A stretch of DNA of 64,000 nucleotides from the NCBI RefSeq assembly GCF_032854445.1, contig NC_088298.1:18557976-18621975 (forward strand). Direction: 5' to 3'. The notes under the pieces were generated by a model, which searched no databases, was not told the origin of the DNA, and was given only the letters and a program-made list of their open reading frames with translations. Made by a program: the position numbers and the translations under genes. This DNA comes from Liolophura sinensis (lineage: Eukaryota > Mollusca > Polyplacophora > Chitonida > Chitonidae). This document shows positions 1 to 21,300 of the stretch, in pieces; position 1 is the stretch's first letter; the number at the start of each line of letters is the position of its first letter.

Positions 1-538
1 TTCGTCAGTAAATAATCATTGTCGAACTAGGCGATACATTTATGTTTTGATCAATATTGTGATAATTGGTGTCTTTTGCATTATGGTCTGCTGAGACCAA
101 GGCATAAGAGATACAATATTCCCCACGTAAAATAAAGGAAGTACTTCCTTTCTACACCATCAGCTGGCTACAAAAGTTAAAGAAATGTCAATAATGTGGA
201 CGTCGGCTTAATTCTACGAGGAGTGTTGAAGTGGGCCCGTAAAATGCAGTCGTCAAAAGGGATTGTTTGAGGAGTATGACCGTATGACCCAACAGATTTG
301 GTGAAACTTGACCTTCATTAAAACTTGCAATGTGCGGAGTACGGAAGTGTGTCCGAACGTTGCGAACGCTGTTAAAATCATGATGAGAGAAGGGAGGGAA
401 AAAGTCTATACACAAAGGTCTACCGTACACGAAGTATGGTGCCCTTTGCAAAAATGAATACTGATGTATGCCTTGGTATTCCAGCATATAACTGATGTAT
501 TTTGTATTCCATATTTCTTTGTACATCCACCCCGACAG

Positions 539-8292
<7,754 letters not shown>

Positions 8293-8332
8293 AAGCCACT
8301 GGGCGTCCTTTTTGTATAGACATCTTGGAGGA

Positions 8333-8338
8333 AATAAA
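8333..8338 (+). promoter_or_regulatory. Poly(A) signal AATAAA, SRCR copy A
   Basis: AATAAA lies 41 bases after the stop codon and is conserved at the matching place in copy B. Confidence 0.7.
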
Positions 8339-8949
8339 CAGTTCTCCCTAACGACGCAACTGGGAATGATCTTTATTTTTTGTCAGGAATTTACGATACC
8401 AGTACTCAATAACCAAAAGTTACTTCGCATCTACCAATGGTTTCTTTGTAAGCGACAGTTTAACACCGAGTATAAGTTTTATGACACTTAGACCAAGCCG
8501 TTTTGATTCCTGAAAGACTTCGTTTTACATCAATTATTTGAGAGGCAGGACTACTTTGAAAATATCACATTTTAAACAATATCTAACCATGCACACGTCA
8601 TATAAATGGCCTTTTTGGTGTATTTCTATTTATATAAGGGTAGTTTATCCTTTCGAAATAGGAATTATACGTGTTATCATAAAGAGATAAAGCTTTGGTC
8701 ACCCTAGTGAAGATATAAGCAAAAATAAGGTGTACTGTGGGGGACTATCAGTTCTATGATTTAAATCCAAGGAATGTATCCAGCTTTGGAAATACTAACA
8801 ATGCATTAGTAGTTTGATAAATTCTGCATAGAGTTCCATTTATATGAACACCTGGATGTCTGTCTGTAGATACAGGTGTGCAATTCTTGCCCGTTGGAAT
8901 ACATGAACCCATGAAACAACACAAACGATACCCCAAATGTTAAAGTCAA

Positions 8950-10450
8950 CATAATGTTGGATATTTCGGCCCACAAAGCCATTAACAGGAATATAAACCA
9001 GGCAGCATTTGCAGGGGAACCCATGCTATGAGATGAACAATGCACACATGCTTACGTTTTTACTTCGTACGTTTTCTTCCTACGAACTCAGTGTGTCAGT
9101 GTTATTACAGCAAACGCCTTCACTTTAAGTTTCTTAAGATTTACAATAAGCAACAATCTCTTGTAAGTATACATGGTTCAGAATCCCTGGCGCCCTGCCT
9201 CTTGATTTTGTCTAACTCTGATTGATTTGGGGCTAAGGACTGTATATTCATCGCATTAAATTATATCGCCACGCTTTCCTTAGTGGTGTGTCTAGAAACG
9301 TCCATTTTTGATTGACGGCTGATATACGAATCTCCATTCGGACCCATTAACTTAGTACATTTTTTTATTTATGTCTAACGCGGCGCTGAAAATTTTGTCA
9401 CTTATTCCAAGTATCCACCAGGGTGTCCATTTTATGGGTATAGGACACCGAAATACACGGAATAAAACACTGGAAATCCAAGCAAACCTATGGACTTATA
9501 ACCGAGACATGATAACCAGGATTTGAACACGGAACTTCAACAATCGCGACGTTCAAACTAATGTCATTTAATCTTAACCAAGAGACGACAACCCCGATCT
9601 AGAGCCGAGAATTTAACCGGGCTTTAGTATCTATTTGTTGATATCAGTTGAACGTTCTGACAGGCAGTGGCGATCTAGAGACTCCTAAACATACATAAGG
9701 TTCATACATAAACCTTGTGATATCGCTTACAGTTTCTCGCCACCCAGAACAAGCAATATCTGACAATTGCCATGTGGCTTGATACTCATACATTTTTGTT
9801 CTGGAATGTAAGAACGCATAGAGCGACACCTTGTGGAGACTTGCATCTTGCATCAGTATATGAAATATGACGAGCAATATAAGAGCCTAGACAGTGTGAA
9901 AAACGGTCAGTTTTAAAACGAAGGTACTGTTATCTACTAAGGTGTGAGGAGATAACGGACAGCCTTGAAGTTTATCACTCTATGATGCATACACTAAAGC
10001 ACACAGGCCTCGCACTTAATAGTATCCGTTGGGCCGCAAAGCTCCTAGGTTGGCCTGAAACAGGTATGATGTGCGGAACTGTACTAGTTCTAGATCTAAG
10101 TTACCACATAATACCACACAAAGGACTTACATTGATCGGCTTCTATCAGACTTGAGTAACGGCATTGCCATTGTGATCACAATCAATTATGTTCTTATTG
10201 TTAAATGAATAAAGTGCCATACTGTAATTGAATGATATTTTTTACCAATTTACCAAATCTACCTTCGAGCTATCACTCTTCCACATAACTGGTGAATTGA
10301 CAAGGGTGCTAACTATCAAACCTGGAGGAATAAACCAGAAAAAAGGAGAGTACACGCATATCTGTGTACTGGTCTGCTTTGGTGACCATATCAGTACGAG
10401 CTTGGACGTATAGCCGCTATGATTTCTGAACACATATCTAGACGAGCAAT
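8950..10450. other. No gene seen
   Basis: AT-rich DNA beyond the end of the duplicated block. The short open frames here have no recognisable domain and no convincing splice partners. Confidence 0.5.
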
Positions 10451-10471
10451 GCTGACTCACTGGCATAGAAG

Positions 10472-10498
10472 GGGTGGGGGGGGGGGGGGGGGGGGCTG
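10472..10498 (+). repeat. Poly(G) tract
   Basis: A run of about twenty G after AGGGGTG, followed by a stretch (GTGTGACC...CTGTCGTCGCTGCTGTGG) that resembles repeats at about 52,560 and 53,220. Confidence 0.7.
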
Positions 10499-10699
10499 GG
10501 TAAGTTTCGGCGGTTACGTGTGACCGTTTGTCAACTTTCACACTGTCGTCGCTGCTGTGGTTTTCCCTACAATGTTACTGTATTTCATATCAAAGGCCGT
10601 TACAAGTAATGCCCAGGAAAAATAGCTCTAACCTATTTCCACATCTTTACCTTTTTACAAGCTGTGATTTGGGCTTAAAATCATCATTGGCAGACATAT

Positions 10700-11600
10700 T
10701 CCTCTTTTGTGGGAAGCATCGTGTAAATTAGCTATATGCACTTCTGTGGACAACACGTGGGCTTAAACTATGTTTGGAACCGTGGAATGTGTGTTGAAAT
10801 TCAACATCAGTTTTCAATCACGAAACAAGAACATTTAACAGGTTGATTGGGAAACCGTGAATCTTCCGTTGGTAGTATTTGCGGAGACAATATTACATTA
10901 TTTTGCTGTTTAGGAAACCGTGAAAGTACTATTACGCAATGTCCTAAGTAGGTGTAATTACGAAAACAATTTCTGGTGAACTCATGCATGCACAAGTTCC
11001 GATGATAGCCAAGATGTATAGTAAGATACATCAACATTGGCGGAGTAGTTTGGCTCAGACAAGGTGCTTCAAGCGTAACTTCGTTGATGGTGTACAAGAT
11101 TAGACAGTGTCGGAGAAAGTGAAACCTGAGCTGACGATCTGATTCAGTTAGAGCTTCCCATACAAAATGATTAGGCTGAAAATGAAACCTTTATTGAGGA
11201 GCTGATTTAGATCGTTTTCTTAGGCAATATGACTCAGCTGTTCAGGAAACGATTCAATCTGCGCCAACATGCAGTTTAAATCTGAGTTTCCGGTGACGAG
11301 ACAAGAAGATTATTATGCTTGGTAAATCGTCACATCTTGTATAGATCAGTCTGTGTATTTTTGGAGGAGAATAAATACAGATGGAAATATTTGTTGATAA
11401 ACAGTATCGGTACATATCCAGTAAATGCCGAAAGTTTTTTTTGACATGTAGATGTTTGATTGTTGATTTTGCTCCTTTGGTAGCCTCCTCGTGGTTTGAA
11501 ATTCTTTTTGACGTTGATTCGGTCAAATTAGGGCCATACCACCCAAACCAGTCTGAGCATAGTGTACCAGTTTCATTGAGCCATAAATTGAGCCAGATTT
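10700..11600. other. No gene seen
   Basis: Nothing recognised before the Ly6 relic; the open frame that begins at 11,381 only becomes meaningful in its last 121 bases. Confidence 0.5.
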
Positions 11601-11641
11601 TACCGCTTGCCAGTTTTACAATCGTTTGTGTCTGTCGACAG

Positions 11642-12920
11642 CCATACAGCTTGCTGGCAACTGGCAGAGGAAAAAGACGAGGTCTTGAACCAATGATAAC
11701 ACTATGTGAGCGATGCTATACAGGTGATGCCTGTAACACTCACCTCTGTTCCACAACAGCAGGTACATGTCAACTGGCCTGAGATCGATTTAACTTTCGC
11801 TTACCTCGTATATTAGAGTTTAGCAATGTACGTTCAACCCAAAGCTATTATGGATAATGGTCAGTGTGAGTGACAAGTAAACAACTCAAGGGAATATGTG
11901 AAGTAATTCTCTTGATTACCACGACAAACTAAAGCTATTAACAACCAACATTTAGAAAGACGAATCGAAACAACAGACGGATGTTGTGTGAGATGAAGAA
12001 CCCAGAATGAGTGAATGCCAAAAACAATACAAGGCAGATAAGATTTTTACCATCCCTACACGTAAGTTTCCTTATTCCATAATCTGTAGAACAAATATTG
12101 GTAGGGGTTCAAGTTGGTTCACAATAGGCAAAGAATCCAAATCAACGAGGTGAACCAGTAAACAAAGTTAGAGTCTTAAAATGATATATCTAACGATATA
12201 ACTGTCAAAAAGACATACGCATTTGTATGTAATAATGGGCCTATAAAATCTAGTGCGCTGTCCCCAGATCTTTATGTTTAAAACACGAAGCAAGAAAACG
12301 TGTAAGGGTGTTTCAATCATTCTGGTTTTGTAGCTGTTCATAAAAGCTTAGCACTGATATTAAAACTGCACAATGAGTATACGCCCACAATGGGCCCGGG
12401 TCTAGCGGAAGTAGGTGCAGACTTCAAAACCACAGCGTCAGGATCGTTAGGATTCAAACTGGCTGCCCAAACACTGAAGTAGACAGAAATTGAAACGTGA
12501 AAAAAATTGTCATATGTTCAGTGTTGTTACTTCTAAGTTTGGTTGTTCTACTTGTAACAACTTACAAGTTGAGAACAGAAACTGTAAAAAAAAGCAAAGA
12601 CTTAGAATCCAATCAGTTCCGATAGGTGTTCCGCCATGACCATGTAGGTAGTAGCACAGAGTCCTGTTTTAAAAACCGTTAAAAGTTTCGGAATTGTTTT
12701 GCTTGTATGCATACTGATGTCTTTTTCTGTGGTCCTTTCATAGTGTATTCCTGGATAGACTGGGATTCTGCTAGTTGTTCATAACCGGCCGCATTAAAGC
12801 GAGTTTGGTCTGGTATTTTTGTTCATTCCACAGCTCCACCCCTCATTTTGTTCTTTTTCTGTGACAGGAAAAACGACCCGAAGGCCAGTCACCGGGCCAA
12901 AAAGCTAAAAACCGCACGAG
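11642..12920 (+). pseudogene. Relic of a Ly6/uPAR gene (two decayed exons)
   Basis: Exon-like 11642-11762 has the same length (121 nt), flanking AG and GT and frame as exon 4 of the intact gene at 19192-19312, and keeps [19 protein letters not shown]. Its first cysteine is gone (PYSLL for ECSLL) and the CC pair is CY. A second relic at 12834-12920 matches exon 5 (20151-20236) but is one base longer and has lost nearly every cysteine; NDPKASH stands for DDPNACH. The acceptors TCGACAG and CCACAG and the donors are still present. No matching signal, middle or last exons were found. I read this as an old dead copy; a rapidly diverged live gene is less likely because the length change breaks the frame. 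Confidence 0.75.
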
Positions 12921-12977
12921 GTGTGTTAGTATCTCATTCCTTGGGTTATGCTCGTTAACTCTCCTCAATTTCCAGAA

Positions 12978-13200
12978 AGACTTGTATGGCTCAGTTGGTT
13001 AGCTCGCTAGCGCAGCGTAGCGACCTACAAGACTCTCATAAATTTGGTCGTTGTGAGTTCAAGTCCATCTCACGCTGGCTTTCTCTCTTGGTGGTGAGGT
13101 CTGTCAGCAAACTGCGTTTGCTCGGTTTTCTCCCAAAAAAAATGCTGCTTGCCGTCGTATAAGTGAAATATTCTTAAGTATGGCGTAAAACACATATCAA
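12978..13200 (+). mobile_element. tRNA-headed SINE
   Basis: Head TGGCTCAGTTGGTTAGCTCG, the box TGTGAGTTCAAGTCC, body and the 3' end GTCGTATAAGTGAAATATTC are all clear. It lies immediately downstream of the Ly6 relic. Confidence 0.9.
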
Positions 13201-13204
13201 AGGT

Positions 13205-13870
13205 CTGTTGTGACATCTACGTGGTCATGTTTTGACGTGAGCATACTTTTTGTTCGGTGGTGACGTGACGTGGTCCTGTTGCTACGTGGACATAGTCTAG
13301 TATGGACGCCAACATAGGCCTGTTGTGACGCTGATATTATTCTTGTGACGTCCACATTTTCCTGCTGTTACGACGTGAAGTTATAGCCCAGTTGTGAGAT
13401 GAATATAGTCCTGTTATGACGTGAACATCGCCATGCTGTGAGCATAGCCCAAGTGCGACTCGAATATAGCCTAGTTGTGACGCGAAGATAGCCCAGTAGT
13501 GACCTGAACACACTGTTAGACCTGTCGTAACTTAAACATGGTTACATTGTAAAGTGAACAGTTCTGGAGTGAATATAGTCCAGCCATGGCGTGAAAATGG
13601 TTCTGTTTTGACGTGAATATGGACCTGTTGTTGCGTTAATATTATTCTTGTTGTGACGTGAACACAGTCATTTGTGATATGAACATACTGTTAGTCCTTT
13701 TGTGACGTGAACTGGGTTATGATGTGCATTAGACATAGTCCAGTTATGGTGTGGAAAAGGTTCTGTTGTGACGTGAACGGGGTTATGATGTGCATTAGAC
13801 ATAGTCCAGCTATGGCGTGGAAAAGGTTCTGTTGTGACGTGAACATACCCGTTTTAGCCCTACTGTTACC
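13205..13870 (+). repeat. Degenerate minisatellite (TTGTGACGTGAACATAGTCC)
   Basis: About 25 imperfect units of TTGTGACGTGAACATAGTCC, with some unit pairs fused or lengthened; two ~65-bp stretches with GGGTTATGATGTGCATTAGA (13,725 and 13,790) are near identical. It follows a SINE tail directly. Confidence 0.8.
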
Positions 13871-14159
13871 ATAGAGTAAGATTTTAGAGGTTGCCACTCT
13901 AAGATGTGTTTCTTTTTTTTATTGATTATATGTCCGAAAGTACTTCAAAAACCAAGATAAAACAATAAATAAGCATTTTGGGAAAAAATTAAAGTTGGAG
14001 TTGGAGTTAAGACAAGGGAGAAAAACATTATTGTTGGTGTCTTAAAACACATGCTTTTTTCTGGCATTTTTTCCCACAAAATTGTATATGAAATAGTCTA
14101 ACCTACCTATGAGATCGGAATCACTGTGCGATCCCATATGTATACCATTATTAAAGCAG

Positions 14160-14405
14160 GGCCTCCGAGGCTCAGTTAGTTAGCGCGCTAGCGTACCGTA
14201 ATGACCCAGGAGCCTCTCACCAATGCCGGTACGACTTGAACAATGTGAGTTCAAGTTGAGCTGAGGCTGGTTTCTTCTCCGGCGGTGCGTGGGAAGGTTT
14301 GTCAGCAACCTGTGTATTGTTGTGGGTTTCCCCAGAACCCGGTTTCCTCCCACCATAATACTGACCGCCGTCGTATAAGTGAAATATTCTTGAGTACGGC
14401 GTAAA
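14160..14405 (+). mobile_element. tRNA-headed SINE, near full length
   Basis: GCCTCCGAGGCTCAGTTAGT at the head, TGACCCAGGAGCCTCTCACC, and the conserved end ATAAGTGAAATATTCTTGAG with TACGGCGTAAA. One of the best copies for a consensus. Confidence 0.9.
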
Positions 14406-14614
14406 TAAAAGCTCATTATTAAAGCAGCAAAACTCATTATTCCAAAATAGAAAACAACGAAAGGAGCAAACGTTTTCCGTTTTTTATAGGACCGTGCGCT
14501 AGGTATTGATCACACGGTTCCCTTAATACCATGTATGTATGTACATGATAAAGTCGTACAAAGCATATCTACTTAAGACATATAGTTTCAATTATTTTTG
14601 ATACAAAAATGTTG

Positions 14615-14870
14615 GGGGACCCAGTGACCTAGTAGTTAGCGAACCAGTGAGTCGGAATGACGTTGGAACATCTCGCCAATGCAGTTGCTGTGAGTCATTT
14701 CAGTTCATATTGCATTTCTCTCTGGCCATGTGTGACGAGGTTTACGGCAGCCTGCGGATGATCGTAGCCTTCTCCTGGGCTCTGCCTGGTTTCCTTCCAC
14801 CATGATACAAGCCGTCCTTGTTTGAGTGAAATAGTCTTGAACCCTGTGCAAAACTCTAATCAAAAAAACT
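14615..14870 (+). mobile_element. Diverged tRNA-headed SINE
   Basis: CCCAGTGACCTAGTAGTTAG, CTCGCCAATGCAGTTGCTGT, GGTTTCCTTCCACCATGATA and TGAGTGAAATAGTCTTGAAC match the family in order with heavy divergence. Confidence 0.75.
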
Positions 14871-15533
14871 ATTTTAAAAAAATTGTTTTAACTCTCTCTT
14901 TGAAAAAACAAATTCCCCCCCCCCCCAAAAAAAAATTACCAATGACTCTTTTTGGAATAAAATCGTCATATCGATTTCCATCTTTGGCGGAAACATAGAG
15001 AATTTGTGAAAAACGTGCATATTGTAATTTTTTATTATTTCAATATTTGTAAATTTTTATATTCAAACTGGACATAAGGACAGCCGTGGTGTCGTAATTG
15101 AAAACCTATCTACTGTGACTTGTAAAAGGCTTTACTGTGGGAGATGAAACTTTTCCCAGACGTGACTTCTGCAAACATATGATGACTTGTGGACAGCACG
15201 CCATATCGTACGTGTCACTCCTGCAAAGTTGTCCATCGTGACTGGTGGTAAATGTGGTCTTATTTTGGTAAATATGATGTCTGCGATCTGTCGTATGGTA
15301 GATGTGACTTTTGAAAATATATCGCCACTCGTACAAAACCTTGTTGTCGGAGATAGCATATGTTGTTACAAATGTGATTTGAAATGTCAATATTTGGACA
15401 AATATGGCATGTGGCAAATAAAAAAATGACATGGAGAAAACAGCATTGAGAATAATATTGTTTTTAATATTTAATAATATAATTTGTTTGAGAAATAAAA
15501 TTTATATTTTGAATCCATTTAAATCTGTAAAAA

Positions 15534-18191
15534 ATGAAACAAATTATTGTTGGAAAAATTCAGTTATTTATATTAATCTTTACATACACCGGTCAAGGTG
15601 ATGATACACCACTGTGTTCTGGTATTTGTAGGACATTATGTTATTCTGTTAGGGCGTAAAAGGGAAAATATGCCCCAAATATTGTGCATGTATTTAGAAG
15701 TTGTTTGCACAAATTATTATCTTTTTTCTCTTTTTCTCATATGTAGTGGATTTTATTTTTGTATGGTCTCACGTGAAGTTCCTGGAGACCATTTCATTTT
15801 TTTTACACGTGAGCGAGTTCCGGTTTCCTCCACCTATAAAAACAAAATTCTTGAGAAATACGTAAGACAAAAAATAAAAGTAGTCAATAAAAAACAATTT
15901 CAATCATTATTTTAATGTTTATTGGTAAAAGAGCATACATCTACTTCAAGGTCGTTTTCTTCGGCCACCCTCTTATCATTTTGGGTTATGGAGAGATAGC
16001 GAGGTGACTTGAAGTTTATCACTAAACCTCAGCATATGCGAACCAGGTGAAAAAAACGACAGACATTCACAGCTCACCAGAGATAATTGTTTACAAAAAA
16101 TTCCTCACCGCGCATGTATCGCCATAGATAATACCAATGGCGTTGGATGATTCTCTGCTTATCCTGTAAAATGCAAGGGAGCTAACCCATGTTATCAGAA
16201 AATCCAGATTTCTTGCTAAATCCAGATAAGGCTTCCGCAAAATGGAGGCGAAATACAACAGAGACTGTTCTTGTATACATCAGTTCGTGCCATAGAACCA
16301 AAAAAAGGTCAGCCAGTTTTGATTTTAGGTGTGAAAGAGTACGTGGTGTAGAAACGTACGTGTGATAGGTCTTTGGAAGAGTAATCATCCTAGATTTCCG
16401 AACAAAAAATGACAACAAGGAATTACAGTTGTCGACTGTATTTTGACTTGGGTAAGTGATCGTATACTCTTTTCATTGACATCCTGTCAGAAGGAATTAT
16501 ATTGCCTACAGTAACTGGACTGTTTGGCTAACCCATTTTCAAAGTTTTATATCAACTTTTACAAACCTTTCATCTGTTTAATTGTTGTTCATCGCCAAAT
16601 TCCATGTCTGCTATGAACAGCGATCATTTTAGCGGTTGGAAAAGTTATAGTGCTAAAAGCGAACCAATGGCCCTTGGGAAGTAGCTGATGAATTTTTCAC
16701 ATATATTTACCCGTAGATCGAGCTAATTGTGTGTGTCATCCTGGATGGGAGTAAACAAATCATACCCATCATACCCGCGTTTTTTGCCCAGTACGACAAA
16801 GAAAGCTCATGAAGTCCGTGTCCAGCGTGTGGCGTCTGAATGATAAGCCTGTAAACTACCCAGTCACGACCCACCAGTATTAAAATTTGAACATGTAGTG
16901 CTTAAATAAAGAGTGATTTCAAAGCTTTTTCGATGAGAGTGTTTTTGGGTATATCTGATATAAATTAAAATTAAGTCCCTCCTACTAGCATGATAGGGAA
17001 AAAGTATTTACATTTTTTTAGATTTGTAGCCAAATTTTATAATACATCAGTTAAATCATTCCCTTCTTCCCACTTTCCCTAAAAACATCTTCCCTCCACG
17101 TGCTCCCACTTTCACCCCCTTGGTCTATCCAAAACTCTTTCTTTCACAATTTTCCCACCTTTCGCCAACCCCTTTACCGCCAAAACTACCATCCCTCTTT
17201 CCCAAAGCTTACACATTATAACTTGAACTTTATTTCACTATACTAACATACTGTCTCCTCTGATGTGTTGTAGGTCTCATCGTTCTACTGACGTCACTTT
17301 CATGTGGGTAATTTAGATATATTAGACGGTTGTGGTTACACCAACACTCCCCAACCCAAACAATCAATCTGGGTTTTGGTTATCATCCACAACAGTGGGA
17401 ATAAAGGTTTTCGGTTTTTCAAGTTACTTTTCATTACTCAGACAAACGCATCGGTAAAGACCTTTTAAGAAGCTGTACAAGCCAACATGCTCATAAAAAG
17501 GGGCTTCGCGATTTCTTATAAATCAATTGAGAGCAGATCATGATGCAAACAAGAAAGACAGAACTTTACCTGCAATATATAAATTGATAGCAAAACGTGA
17601 CCAAGTTTCCTCTTCCGCCCCCCCCCCCCAATCCCCTCTGCCAACGTCTTCCTACGTTTTTATTCGTAGTTCCTTTAACGCCATATTCAACAATTTGTCA
17701 CAATTTGAGACAAAATCCAGAACTTGTTTTAGGCGATTATCAGTATTTTGATACGAATATAAACAAGTAAAGTCGATGGCATGAGTACAAGTAGATAAAA
17801 CTGAAAAATGCATCCCTTAGTCATTTGCGAACAATCACACCGCCGTGGCTACTCTCGTTTTATTTTGACCGATCTGCCTTTACAGATGTTGCATCAGCTG
17901 ATATCTACGGTCCAAAATGTCTCAGCTGTGAAGGAGTGGGGAGCCCATCAGACTGCCTGTATACAAAACGATGCTGGGCACACGAGGTGAATTTTCTTCT
18001 TATATAAAGGCCTGCATATGTCACAATTTCCTTTCACTTTTTCCTTGTCACAGTCTAGTGTCAATTATTTTCTATTCACCTGGCAATGATTTTGGGAGAT
18101 CTTCACACGAAGTTCACAATTTTTCTGAACAGCCTGATTATAAGATTTCTATTGGAGCACACACATTGGACTATCAGGTATAGACTATCAC

Positions 18192-18257
<66 letters not shown>

Positions 18258-18286
18258 GATACCTGATATACCTGATATATACTATC

Positions 18287-18353
<67 letters not shown>

Positions 18354-21300
18354 TGATAGTCTTTACCTGATAGTCCAATGTGTGTGCTCCAGTAGAAATC
18401 CTTGTAATCAGACTGTTCAGAAAAATTGTGAAACTTCGTGTTAGGATATACAGCGGCTAATACTAGTACAGTTCTTCTGTGGAATGATCTCTCGAGAGAT
18501 AGACCTGCTGTAGAAGGCTATGCCGTGAAATATCGTCAGTCATTTTGGTTTATTTCTTGTATACATCCTGACAGCGATGCTTCACCGAACATCTGGTCAA
18601 TTCCAGCGGAGCCACTTGGTACAACTTCGGCTGTAAAATAGAAGGGGTAAGAATTTTTTTTTCATTGGAGTTTTGTCAGACTCACGAACACTTAAACTTG
18701 GGCGTGGAGCATTATATTGGCAAAAAAACCCCGGACAGAGCATGGTGAAAACCAACGTCCATCCACAGGTTACTGCAAGACCTTTCTACATACAATCATA
18801 TGAGAACTGATGAGGTTAAGATGTACAACCTTTAAATTAAACGGTACACTGACAGGCATAAGTTACAGCATTTTGGAAGCATGCGTTACAGTTTAAACTG
18901 AGGGGTAGAAAAATAAGTAGCGGTAAATAAGTCCAGTATTTGATGCATCTAATTCTTTCTAAAACAGTACTGAATGTAGTAAATGTAAATGAAGATATAT
19001 TAGACACTGCTTAAAACACATGTTAAGGTTGCCTTGTCCATGAATATATAATTTTCGTAATAGCGTTCACTTGTTTTAAGTTTTCTCATTACTTATGTTT
19101 GTTACCTTTTCCACGACCATGTGCCCTTTTTCAAACAGTTTCATGTCAGCCATTACCAGTTCTGTATTTGCTTCGATATGTCTACCGACAGGAATGTAGC
19201 CTGCTGGAATCTTTCAACGAGAGAAGACGAGGAGTTCAACCAACAGTGACACTGTGTGAGCGATGTTGCACAGGTGATGCCTGTAACACCCATCTCTGTT
19301 CAACAACAACAGGTGAACTCTCTCGACCGAGAATACTTTAGTTTTCTAGTATCTGAGTTCAATACTCTCAAGCTCCCACAACGGAAGGGCAAGTAACCTA
19401 AGTAGGCGCACTTACCCTTTCCAGTATTTGCAAAAAGAGTTAAGAAAATCTTGACGGTTAAAATCTAGACCTATACCAAAAATAGCGACGGTTACCAAGC
19501 AACCGAGCTAAACTGTTTAGCGACTCATTACGATTCAAGAACATTTACTTGTCCAAGTTGTCAATGTCTCCCAAAAAGAAAACCTACCAACCTACAAGTT
19601 TCAAAAGTTCTATGCATATCATACAATGACAATGAACCTTTATTAAGAAAACAAAGCATACCTTAATCCAAAACATTTATTTAATTATATCTTTAAAAAA
19701 GGGGAGCCTGAAGTAATCAAACTACACCCTTTTGTCAGATATCTTATAACCCAGTTAAAGGTGCAACAAACAGCAGCGTGACATAATTACATTTCAATTG
19801 TGTTGCGATAGCCTGTTGACTACTCAGCCGTACAGCCTCCAATTTCACATCAAGATCCTGCAATGTATTAGTAACAGAAGTTGAAGACTACACAATTTTT
19901 ACCTCTTCTTTCCCGAACAGTGAAATTAGAAAGCATAAAGGAGGCATTCCTATACATTACATTGACACTTTAAAAGTGATGGTTCACACGAACAAAAGCC
20001 TTTCTGTTTCTTTACAAAAACAGAAAAGAAAGTCTTAGTCTATTTTAAACGAGTTTGTGCAATTCTAAGAAAATTCATTTGTCAATACAAATGCTTATAT
20101 TACCATACTATCTTTTATCTTGTAAGTTGTATTTTTTCTTCAATCTACAGGTCCACAATCGCTTTCTTGTTTTTCTTGTGACAACACAGACGACCCGAAC
20201 GCCTGTCATGTCGTCAAACATTGCAGGCCACACGAGGTGGGTTGGTATCAATGAGCATGCTCAAACGTCTAATCTCGGATGATTGGCCTATCAAGAACAG
20301 ATGTTCTCTAGTCTCGCATGTGGTAGGCTCTGATTTAGGGACAATTGTCAGAATGTCGCAAGCAATTTCTTTAAAATGATAAAATGATTTAATGTACGTA
20401 CAACTATTTGGAAGAGGATTTTAGACCAATTTCAAGAAGACGTTTTCCAGCTTCAATCATTGAGTATCTTCTCCTCTACTGTGTAATAAATACTTTTGTG
20501 AACGCCGTAAATTCGTAACAAATAAGAAGCAAGACTTTAAAAAAAAAGTATTTAAATTTGAAACTTAATAAATATATAAATCAATAATTATTATAGTAAA
20601 AAAGGAAAGTAAAAAACAACATTTGAATAAGTATATAAACTTTGTAAATATAAACAAAAATAATTCAAGAAAGAAAATGATAAACAAATAATGCGACTAT
20701 ATAAAACTTTTTCAGGTGTGTTACGCTGAGTCGGTGATTGAAGATAGTCCAGTTCCCAGGCACACTTTGGGTTGCGTGTCACAGTCAGTGAGTACATGTA
20801 CTAGGGGCCAATTTCTGGTTGGCAAAAGGTGTGTAATTTGACCTTTCGATCACGGAGAAGTCATCAAATCCCACCCCAGGGTTGTATACATGTACACTCT
20901 TAACAAAATAATCCAGAAACAAAACGCTCATGATATATTTAAAGTGTGATGCTAGATACAGATCAGGTTTTCCCGTCTTTGTAAAATCCTTATAGTTGTC
21001 TGTCAGAATAATAATTATACTCTGTTATTCTTAACAAAAGCAAAAAAATGGACGAAGTTTATATTCAAATTTGTGAAAACTCTTATATTTCATTGTAATT
21101 TTTAGTTCTGCTTTTAGCCATGTTCTTGACATCAGAATAACCATAAAACAAGAAGAGACTTGTACCCAACACTTGTCATGTGATCGACGTGTGGTTGATT
21201 TTTTTTTCTTTCTGTTCAAGTTTTGTCACCTGCTTACGGGAAATATCATCGGTCGTCGAACAGGTGATACACGTGAAAAGAGAAAAACTCACCTGTGTCA

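Larger units (their letters stand above)
15778..20512 (+). repeat. Inverted duplication, left arm (4.7 kb)
   Basis: From GTTCCTGGAGACCATTT to AACGCCGTAAA this arm matches the complement of 33,622-38,388. It covers Ly6 exons 2 to 5 and their introns but neither the signal exon (15,534) nor exons 6-8. Arms differ by substitutions, small indels and a hairpin present only here (18,106-18,440). Confidence 0.9.

Noticed and set aside
11381-11641. First two thirds of the 133-codon frame over the Ly6 relic
   Set aside because: No similarity to the intact gene; only the last 121 bases match an exon.
13691-13897. Repetitive minus-strand open frame (LCLMHIIT repeated)
   Set aside because: Translation of two near-identical minisatellite units.
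14160-14240. tRNA gene
   Set aside because: tRNA-like head of a SINE; boxes are present but it lacks a foldable cloverleaf and continues into the SINE body. The same holds for the other SINE heads.
17808-18007. Two overlapping 60-codon frames as complete small proteins
   Set aside because: Only 17886-17986, in one of the frames, is coding (Ly6 exon 2); the apparent Met starts are in the intron.
18103-18378. Open frame of alternating Tyr and Ile on the minus strand
   Set aside because: It is the translation of the TA runs in the hairpin and not a protein.
18438-18641. 67-codon open frame containing [18 protein letters not shown]
   Set aside because: The real exon (18575-18646) is in another frame and reads [20 protein letters not shown], which fits phase 0 on both sides and gives the missing Ly6 cysteines.
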